From a bacterium (GTDB lineage: Bacteria > UBA9089 > UBA9088 > JAGUXG01), in assembly GCA_030018505.1 (NCBI GenBank), contig JASEHO010000042.1:1-11364 (forward strand): DNA of 11,364 nucleotides. Direction: 5' to 3'. The translations under genes were made by a program, and so were the position numbers. The notes beneath the pieces were generated by a model. The model was given only the letters and a program-made list of their open reading frames with translations, was not told the DNA's origin and did no database searches. Of the stretch, positions 6,706 to 11,364 are shown piece by piece (position 1 is the first letter of the stretch; each line of letters begins with the position of its first letter).

Positions 6706-7524
6706 TCAATCATTTATTGCCACTAATACCCTTTCTATCCCTGCCAGGTCTTCCCTAGTGTTTATCTGGCTAAAGCCTTGCCTTTTGGCTATTTCTGAAA
6801 TAGCCTTAGATTGACCCGCACCCATTTCTATTGCCAAGAAGCCTTGTTTTTTAAGCAAAAGATGTACCAGGGAAAATATCCTTGGATAAAAGGAAAGCCC
6901 ATCAATTCCTCCATCAAGGGCTATCTGTGGTTCATGCGGAGGAAGACTATCTCTTTCTACATAAGGAGGATTAGAGATAATAAGGTCAGCCTTGCTTCTT
7001 AATCCAGAGAGCATATCCGAGCAGAGAAAGAAGACCTTTGCTTTCAATCTACTTGCATTCAGTTTTGCTTGTCGCAGCGCAGGATAGGATATATCTATCG
7101 CGAAGAGCTGTGGTTGATTCTTTAAGTATTTTGCTAAAGATATGGCTATTGCTCCAGAACCTGTTCCCACATCTATGATGATCGGTCTATCCATATTAGA
7201 AGCTAAAGATATTCCTGTCTCTACTAATATTTCTGTCTCAGGTCTTGGAATTAAAACATCTGTTGTAACCTTGAAGGAAAGCCCCATAAACTCTTTCTCT
7301 CCCACAAGATACGCAACAGGCTCTTTAGCCATCCTTCTTTTGATAAGCTCAAAAAATTGGCTTTGGATAGCAGAAGACAACCTTTCATTAAGATTGATAT
7401 AAAGGGCTGTTCGGTCAATACTTAAAAGGTGAGCCAGAAGAAGGTCGCCATCAAGCCAGAAACTCTCAATTCCTATTTGCTGAAGCTCTTTTCTTGCCCT
7501 GTATAGAGCCTCTTTTACAAGCAT
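6706..7524 (-). CDS. prmC: peptide chain release factor N5-glutamine methyltransferase
   Basis: PrmC/HemK methylates the Gln of the GGQ motif in release factors RF1 and RF2 using S-adenosylmethionine, which raises termination efficiency. The 272-residue protein has the usual length. A helical N-terminal substrate-binding domain contains PVAYLVG (69-75) and LIPRPETE (91-98). The Rossmann methyltransferase domain has the SAM-binding motif DVGTGSG (118-124), an acidic residue in FAIDIS (about 144), and the catalytic NPPY motif (185-188) specific for amide N-methylation. It is the last gene of the four-gene reverse operon. Its ATG overlaps the end of the dehydrogenase gene by 10 nt (7515-7524), suggesting translational coupling. 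It is not next to prfA, its common partner elsewhere. Confidence 0.95.
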   Translation of the reverse strand: MLVKEALYRARKELQQIGIESFWLDGDLLLAHLLSIDRTALYINLNERLSSAIQSQFFELIKRRMAKEPVAYLVGEKEFMGLSFKVTTDVLIPRPETEILVETGISLASNMDRPIIIDVGTGSGAIAISLAKYLKNQPQLFAIDISYPALRQAKLNASRLKAKVFFLCSDMLSGLRSKADLIISNPPYVERDSLPPHEPQIALDGGIDGLSFYPRIFSLVHLLLKKQGFLAIEMGAGQSKAISEIAKRQGFSQINTREDLAGIERVLVAIND

Positions 7525-8357
7525 AGGGTCGTTTCTTTAATTACATCATATGAGCGTAAGAACCTTTCCTTCTCTTCTTCTGTGAGGCTAATTTCAGGAT
7601 AGGAGATTATTCCACTGCTTCCAACCTCTACTGGAACGCTTATACAAACGCAAGAAAGTCCATTCCAGTTATTTATTAAAGAGGTTAAGGGGAATATCTT
7701 TTTTTCATTTTTGGCAATAGCCTTGACCACATCAGCTACAGCCAGACCAACAGCCCAGCCAGCCCCTCCCTTCTTCTTTATCATTTCTGCTCCAGCTTTT
7801 CTTGTCCTCTCTGCTATTTGGACAGGAATATCACCCAAGAAGACCATTGAATCTCCGTGTTCACCAATCACCATTGCCTCAGGGTTTAAACCCTCCCTTA
7901 TTAGAAAAGACCTGAGCCTTACAGTATCTAAATATGTCCCTAAGCCAAAGACCTTATTGGCTGGAAAACCAGACAGCTTGAGGCTGGAATATGTGAGAAC
8001 ATCTACTGGATTTGTAACGACAAATATTAGGCAGTGCTTGTTGTATGCCACAATCTTGCCAACAATCTCCTCCATTAGGCAGGCGTTCTTCTTTATAAGG
8101 TCAAGCCTGCTCTCCTCTGGCTTTCTCCGCAGGCCTGCTGTAACAATAATTAGCCCTTTATCAGCAAGCTCTGGGTAGTCTCCAACCCTGGCCAGGGTTT
8201 TTGTAATATCCATCCCTTGAGCTATATCCTCTGCCTCTCCTTCTGCCAGCTCTTTATTGAGATCAATCAGCAAAATCTCTTCTGCTACCTTTGATGTAGC
8301 AATAGCAAAGGCTGATGCTACCCCAACCCTTCCTGCCCCGATTATTCCTATCTTCAT
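7515..8357 (-). CDS. lactate/malate dehydrogenase family protein, probably malate dehydrogenase
   Basis: This NAD-dependent 2-hydroxyacid dehydrogenase has the glycine motif GAGRVG (7-12) and an acidic residue after beta-2 (D32), favouring NAD over NADP. It has catalytic R84, N116 in TNP, D144 and R147 in LDTVRLR, and H167 in GEHGDS. At the position where lactate dehydrogenases carry Gln (AG..QKP) it has Arg78 (AGLRRKP). The LDH Thr of the KG.TSWA motif is Ala199. Both point to oxaloacetate/malate as substrate. At 280 residues it is shorter than the usual ~310. The stretch between GDS (170) and KKKGG (194-198) appears about 20-25 residues short, removing part of the segment after the catalytic His. 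The start has a strong Shine-Dalgarno (GGAGGAG, at 8362-8368 on the minus strand). It lies 20 nt downstream of the archease gene in the same operon. Lactate activity cannot be excluded. Confidence 0.88.
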   Translation of the reverse strand: MKIGIIGAGRVGVASAFAIATSKVAEEILLIDLNKELAEGEAEDIAQGMDITKTLARVGDYPELADKGLIIVTAGLRRKPEESRLDLIKKNACLMEEIVGKIVAYNKHCLIFVVTNPVDVLTYSSLKLSGFPANKVFGLGTYLDTVRLRSFLIREGLNPEAMVIGEHGDSMVFLGDIPVQIAERTRKAGAEMIKKKGGAGWAVGLAVADVVKAIAKNEKKIFPLTSLINNWNGLSCVCISVPVEVGSSGIISYPEISLTEEEKERFLRSYDVIKETTLCL

Positions 8358-8377
8358 TCTTCTCCTCCATACATAAA

Positions 8378-8785
8378 CTATACATCAAATATCACCCTTG
8401 TCTCCCATCCATCTTCTTTCTTCTCTATCTTAATAAAGTGGTAGGTGACAGTCTTTATCTCTGCTTTAAGTTTGTGATGTTGGCTTATCTTCTCTCCAAG
8501 ACACAATACTTTAACGCAACTACCAAAAAATTCCACAAAGAATTCAGAAAAGATATACCCCTTTGTTGTCTGCCAGTAAAGGAGTTCAGAGAGCATATTC
8601 ACTAAAAGCTCCTCTTTATCTGCTCCAGAAACTGCAATCTCTATCTTTTCGTCCTTCTTCACATCCTCAAGGTCTGCCAGGATAGAGAACATACCAAAGG
8701 CAGTGTTAGCAAATGCCTCCTCCTCTGTCTTTCCAAAGCCAATAATGCCAATATCTGCTGTGTGATCAAATATTTTGAATCTCAT
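8378..8785 (-). CDS. archease (RtcB RNA ligase activator)
   Basis: Archease is a small cytosolic protein that promotes guanylylation and turnover of the RNA ligase RtcB in tRNA splicing or RNA repair. The 135-residue product matches the usual size. It shows FDHTADIG at 6-13 with the conserved Asp/His pair, the ELLVNMLSELLYW helix (59-71), the HKLKAEIKTVTYH strand (about 104-116) and the C-terminal RVIFDV, whose penultimate-type Asp (134) belongs to the metal-binding site. Its ATG overlaps the end of coaE by 20 nt and has a GAGGG Shine-Dalgarno-like sequence 6 nt upstream. rtcB is not in the window, so the partner must be encoded elsewhere or be absent. Confidence 0.9.
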   Translation of the reverse strand: MRFKIFDHTADIGIIGFGKTEEEAFANTAFGMFSILADLEDVKKDEKIEIAVSGADKEELLVNMLSELLYWQTTKGYIFSEFFVEFFGSCVKVLCLGEKISQHHKLKAEIKTVTYHFIKIEKKEDGWETRVIFDV

Positions 8786-9344
8786 CCAAAACCCTCTTCA
8801 CCTGAGCCCCTATCTCAGTCAATCTGCCATTATTATCAATAATAAACTGGACCCTTTCTATCCTCTCTCTGTCTTCTGGATGGAATTTCATCCTTCTTTT
8901 TATATCTTCTTCATCCCATCCCTTTTCTTTTAACCTTTCAGTAATCTTCTTCCTCTCTGTTGTAATCAAGATAGCCACATCAACCATCTTCAACATTCCT
9001 GCCTCTATTAAAAATGGTGCGACAACAACTATCAGTTCCTTCTGTCTGCTCTTTATCTCTGAACCTATCTCTTTCAAAATCTTAGGATGGGTAATCTGAT
9101 TGAGTCGCAAAACCTTTGTTTTATCAGAAAAGACAATATTGGCTAAAGTCTTTCTGTTAATTCTTCTGCCTTCTACTATCTCCTCTCCAAACTCCTTTAT
9201 TAAAGCACTCTTTATTTCATCCTCCTCTATCACCCTATGCCCAATAGAGTCAGCATCAATCACATCTGCCCCAAGTTTTTCAAATACCCTGGCTACTGTT
9301 GTTTTTCCAGAGCCGAATGAACCTGTTATTCCAATTATCACCAC
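8766..9344 (-). CDS. coaE: dephospho-CoA kinase
   Basis: CoaE phosphorylates the 3'-hydroxyl of the dephospho-CoA ribose, the last step of CoA synthesis. The 192-residue protein is near the usual ~200. It shows the P-loop GSFGSGKTT (8-16), DADSIGH (30-36) for substrate binding, RINRKTLANIVFSD, THPKI, an APFLIEAG segment in place of the usual PLL-E, a lid region RRMKFHPEDRE, and the C-terminal FIIDNNG motif. It is the first gene of the reverse operon. Two GTG codons in tandem (9344-9342 and 9341-9339) are possible starts. No Shine-Dalgarno precedes them. The -10-like box at 9348-9353 would place transcription start near the second GTG, so a leaderless start at 9341 is plausible. Confidence 0.92.
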   Translation of the reverse strand: MVIIGITGSFGSGKTTVARVFEKLGADVIDADSIGHRVIEEDEIKSALIKEFGEEIVEGRRINRKTLANIVFSDKTKVLRLNQITHPKILKEIGSEIKSRQKELIVVVAPFLIEAGMLKMVDVAILITTERKKITERLKEKGWDEEDIKRRMKFHPEDRERIERVQFIIDNNGRLTEIGAQVKRVLDEIQNI

Positions 9345-9347
9345 TAT

Positions 9348-9376
9348 ATTTTACAAATAATTATTGACAAAAGCAA
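9348..9376 (-). promoter_or_regulatory. candidate promoter of the coaE operon
   Basis: Read on the minus strand, TTGCTT (9376-9371, weak -35, 3/6), a 17-nt spacer and TAAAAT (9353-9348, 5/6 of -10) end 3 nt before the first GTG and 6 nt before the second. It overlaps the divergent promoter for the nucleotidyltransferase gene. The -35 is poor, so confidence is limited. Confidence 0.4.
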
Positions 9377-9392
9377 CTTTTAGCCGTAACAT
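9364..9392 (+). promoter_or_regulatory. candidate promoter of the nucleotidyltransferase gene
   Basis: A perfect TTGACA (9364-9369) is followed after 17 nt by TAACAT (9387-9392, 4/6 of -10). CATACT at 9390-9395 with a 20-nt spacer is an alternative. The start codon at 9404 is 8-11 nt further on, and no Shine-Dalgarno is present, so the transcript would be leaderless or carry a leader of only a few nucleotides. Confidence 0.5.
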
Positions 9393-9403
9393 ACTACACT
9401 ATT

Positions 9404-10534
9404 ATGAGAGCAATGATTATGGCCGCAGGTTTAGGAACAAGGTTATATCCTATCACTAAAGATATTCCCAAGTGTATGATACCAGTAGCTAATATTCCTG
9501 TAATGGAAAGGGTGATTCAAAGCCTTGTAGCTTTTGAAATTCGCAATATTATTATCAATCTCTATTGGATGAAGGATTATGTGAAGGATTATTTTGGAGA
9601 TGGAAGAAGGTTTGGAGCAAAGATTGCTTATTCTGAAGAGGAGAGCCTTCTTGGAACAGCAGGTGGGGTAAAAAAGGCATCATGGTTCTTTGATAACGAG
9701 ACAACTATCATTGTAAGTGGAGATGGGATTACCAGTATCAACCTCTCTGAGCTGATTGAATTTCATCAGAGTAAAAATTCGCTGGCTACGATAGCCCTTT
9801 CTCCTGTCTCTGACCCATCCCAATATGGAGTAGTAGTTACAAATGAGATAGGCAATATTAAACAGTTTCAAGAAAAACCAAAGAAAGAGGAGGCAAAGAG
9901 CAATCTTGTCAATACAGGAATATATGCTTTTGAAAGAAAGCTTTTTGATCTTATTCCAAATGATATAGAATATGACTTTGGGCATCAGCTCTTTCCTCTG
10001 CTTTTAGAGAAAAAGCTCCCTTTTTATGGCTACTATTGTGATGGCTACTGGAACGATATAGGTAGCCTTAATATCTATATTCAAGCTCAGATAGATATCC
10101 TTATGAAAAGGGTGAACCTTCCTGTGCCAGGACAGGAGACAAGATCTGGAATATTTGTTGGAAAAAACACATATATTTCTGAGAATGCAGAGCTTATTCC
10201 TCCTGTTGTGGTTGGCAATAATGTCCAAATCCAAAAGAATGCAAGGCTAAAAGGACCCGTATCTATCAACGACAATTGCAAAATAGAAGAGGGAGCAAGG
10301 ATTGAGAGAAGTGTTTTGCTTTATGGTGTCTCTATTGGAAAGAATGTAGAGATTAAGGAAGGAATTATAGGTTCTGGCGCTATTCTTAAAAATAATGTCA
10401 TCTTAAAAGGAAAAAATACAGTGGGGGGGTTTGCTGTTATCAACGAAAGCTCAATCTTACAGGAGAATGTCCTTATAGATCACAGAATTGAGGTTCCAGA
10501 GAAGACAGAGCTCGCTGAAAGCATGCTAAGTTAA
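9404..10534 (+). CDS. sugar-1-phosphate nucleotidyltransferase with left-handed beta-helix domain (mannose-1-P guanylyltransferase-like)
   Basis: The protein couples an NTP to a sugar-1-phosphate to make an NDP-sugar for cell-surface polysaccharide. The N-terminal nucleotidyltransferase domain (1-235) contains AAGLGTRLYPITKDIPK (7-23, with the G-GTRL nucleotide loop and Lys23). It also has GTAGG (84-88), SGDG with the metal-binding Asp107, EKP (157-159), NTG (170-172) and WNDIG with Asp218. Residues about 250-365 form imperfect hexapeptide repeats of a left-handed beta-helix (such as GNNVQI, GKNVEI, KNNVIL). The layout resembles bacterial mannose-1-phosphate guanylyltransferase proteins without the phosphomannomutase half, and also UDP/GDP-sugar pyrophosphorylases. 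The exact sugar and nucleotide cannot be read from the sequence. It is transcribed divergently from coaE. Confidence 0.9.
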   Translation: MRAMIMAAGLGTRLYPITKDIPKCMIPVANIPVMERVIQSLVAFEIRNIIINLYWMKDYVKDYFGDGRRFGAKIAYSEEESLLGTAGGVKKASWFFDNETTIIVSGDGITSINLSELIEFHQSKNSLATIALSPVSDPSQYGVVVTNEIGNIKQFQEKPKKEEAKSNLVNTGIYAFERKLFDLIPNDIEYDFGHQLFPLLLEKKLPFYGYYCDGYWNDIGSLNIYIQAQIDILMKRVNLPVPGQETRSGIFVGKNTYISENAELIPPVVVGNNVQIQKNARLKGPVSINDNCKIEEGARIERSVLLYGVSIGKNVEIKEGIIGSGAILKNNVILKGKNTVGGFAVINESSILQENVLIDHRIEVPEKTELAESMLS

Positions 10535-10611
10535 GAGTTACGAGTTTATTAGTGTTGAGTGTATAATCAAAAAGTGAAAAGTGTATAGTGGTGAGTGTAT
10601 AGTGTTAAGTC
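10531..10611. repeat. left arm of a 7-bp-phased inverted repeat array
   Basis: From the stop codon of the nucleotidyltransferase gene onward, heptads such as TTAAGAG, TTACGAG, TTGAGTG, AAAAGTG (twice), TATAGTG, GTGAGTG, TATAGTG and TTAAGTC run with the phase almost continuous to 10611. They are broadly complementary to the ACTCTWA heptads of the right arm. For example, ATTAGTGT (10548-10555) pairs with ACACTAAT (10673-10680). A TATAAT at 10562-10567 lies within it but lacks a good -35. Confidence 0.65.
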
Positions 10612-10625
10612 TAAGGATTAAATTA

Positions 10626-10681
10626 ACTCTAAACTCTACACTCATAACTCTTAACTCTATACTCTTAACTATACACTAATT
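10626..10681. repeat. right arm: eight consecutive 7-bp repeats (consensus ACTCTWA)
   Basis: Eight units follow without interruption: ACTCTAA, ACTCTAC, ACTCATA, ACTCTTA, ACTCTAT, ACTCTTA, ACTATAC, ACTAATT. The array ends one base before the Shine-Dalgarno of the next gene. Together with the left arm it could form a long imperfect hairpin of about 130 nt in the 5' leader. Confidence 0.8.
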
Positions 10682-10682
10682 C

Positions 10683-10689
10683 AAGGAGG
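10683..10689 (+). promoter_or_regulatory. strong Shine-Dalgarno of the S1-domain gene
   Basis: AAGGAGG (10683-10689) lies 11 nt before the ATG at 10701, a slightly long spacing. This is the best ribosome binding site on the + strand of the window and contrasts with the absence of one at smc, the GAF/HD-GYP gene and the nucleotidyltransferase gene. Confidence 0.8.
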
Positions 10690-10700
10690 AAGGTTGATTT

Positions 10701-11099
10701 ATGCCTGAAATAGGAGAAATAGCAGAAGGAAAGGTAATAGGTATCACAAATTTTGGGGCATTTGTCCAGTTTTCTGATGGCAATCGGGGTCTTATCCATA
10801 TCTCAAAGATTATGGAAGGGTTTGTCAAGAATGTGGGAGACTATCTTCAGATGAATGATGCTGTAGTAGTGAAGATAATCTCAAAGGACAAAAAGGGCAA
10901 TCTTAATCTTTCAATAAAGGATATAGAGGGAGAAGGCTTGGCTCAAGTAAAGAGGTCCTCTTTGGGAAGTCCAGAAAGAAGGGATTCTTTTGAAAGAAAG
11001 ATGTCAGAGTTCTTGAGAGAGAGCGAAGAGAAGTTGTATGACCTAAAGAAGAATCTTGATGGAAAGTTAGGGATAAAGAAGGAAAAGGGAAGGAAATAA
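10701..11099 (+). CDS. S1 RNA-binding domain protein (GSP13/CvfD-like)
   Basis: The product has 132 residues. Positions 3-75 form one S1 OB-fold: GKVIGITNFGAFVQF (10-24), GLIHISKI (30-37), then VVVKIISKDKKGNLNLSIK. Residues 76-132 are a highly charged, Lys/Glu-rich, probably helical or disordered tail (FERKMSEFLRESEEKLYDLKK...). Small S1 proteins of this build, such as Bacillus general stress protein 13, bind RNA or ribosomes. The precise role here is unknown. It could also be described as the S1-like end of polynucleotide phosphorylase, but no nuclease domain is present. The gene stands alone after a repeat-rich leader. Confidence 0.88.
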   Translation: MPEIGEIAEGKVIGITNFGAFVQFSDGNRGLIHISKIMEGFVKNVGDYLQMNDAVVVKIISKDKKGNLNLSIKDIEGEGLAQVKRSSLGSPERRDSFERKMSEFLRESEEKLYDLKKNLDGKLGIKKEKGRK

Positions 11100-11364
11100 A
11101 TTATTATACCCACTTACTCTTGGTTATCGTAACTATTTAGCCAGGCAAAGCAGACCAGGTAAAAAGGGAATTCATTGCAAAATTATCAATGAGCAATTAG
11201 CAATTAACAATGGAAAAGAAGAATAATTTAATTTGGCTTTGGTGCAAAAAATGTAACGGTTGATACAAACTCTTTATATACTCCATCTCTTTTGAAAAGT
11301 GATGAGCTATTAGAATTAAGCTTCTGAGCTATATCCTAAGTTGGACAGTCTCAGCCAAAGAGTG
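11100..11364. other. gene-poor right end; possible fragment of a minus-strand gene
   Basis: No convincing gene is visible. Apart from the heptads at 11187-11214 there is a minus-strand open stretch from 11335 to a TAA at 11228 that reads like a protein C-terminus (GVYKEFVSTVTFFAPKPN at its end). It is bounded upstream by an in-frame TAG at 11336-11338, and no start codon with a ribosome binding site was found. It may be the tail of a broken gene that continues beyond the window, or chance. Confidence 0.25.
11187..11214. repeat. four 7-bp tandem repeats (consensus CAATKAR)
   Basis: CAATGAG, CAATTAG, CAATTAA and CAATGGA follow each other exactly. This is the third heptad tract in the window, again downstream of a gene end. 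Confidence 0.65.

Noticed and set aside
7711..8178. 155-codon open frame on the plus strand inside the dehydrogenase gene
   Set aside because: It is antisense to a clearly conserved protein and has low-complexity composition typical of a shadow frame.
10562..10567. TATAAT within the heptad array as the S1 gene promoter
   Set aside because: There is no acceptable -35 at 16-18 nt, and such a hexamer arises easily from the repeat composition.
10531..11214. Heptad tracts as a CRISPR array
   Set aside because: Units are only 7 bp and contiguous, with no unique spacers and no cas genes nearby.

Overview
The window comes from a bacterial chromosome with moderately low GC. Its style (secreted protein ending in a PNPW...ASGVYIY domain, SMC, many GAF/HD-GYP-type proteins, archease, scattered intergenic short repeats, remnants of REP-associated transposases) suits an uncultivated, probably anaerobic candidate-phylum bacterium. 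No marker here fixes the phylum. All genes read with the standard bacterial code.

Layout. Positions 2-652 (+) hold the C-terminal end of a secreted or surface protein interrupted by an in-frame TAA. Positions 727-4125 (+) encode an SMC chromosome-structure ATPase. Positions 4126-4337 contain a compact three-hairpin (Y-shaped) palindrome plus 12-bp tandem repeats. Positions 4338-6077 (+) encode a cytosolic GAF-GAF-HD-GYP signalling protein. Positions 6078-6705, between convergent genes, hold a decayed RAYT-type (REP-associated tyrosine) transposase flanked by ~22-bp inverted repeats. Positions 9344-6706 (-) form a tight four-gene operon: coaE (dephospho-CoA kinase), archease, an LDH/MDH-family dehydrogenase with malate-type specificity residues, and prmC (release-factor glutamine methyltransferase). 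Divergent from it, 9404-10534 (+) encodes a sugar-1-phosphate nucleotidyltransferase with a left-handed beta-helix tail. After a 7-bp-periodic inverted repeat array, 10701-11099 (+) encodes a small S1-domain RNA-binding protein. The right end (11100-11364) has no convincing gene but carries another heptad repeat tract.

How it fits together. The genes are mostly housekeeping: chromosome segregation, CoA synthesis, tRNA/RNA repair support, translation termination, nucleotide-sugar supply and c-di-GMP-type signalling. The less ordinary content lies between genes. First, smc, the GAF/HD-GYP gene and the dead transposase each have a sigma70-like promoter whose -10 box ends only 6-7 nt before the start codon. 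coaE and the nucleotidyltransferase gene have weaker versions. This points to leaderless or near-leaderless mRNAs for first genes, while internal operon genes and the S1 gene carry Shine-Dalgarno sequences. Second, three separate gene ends are followed by 7-bp-phased repeats of different sequence. Third, the Y-shaped palindrome downstream of smc looks like a mobile or REP-like element. I found no defence system, CRISPR array or intact mobile element.
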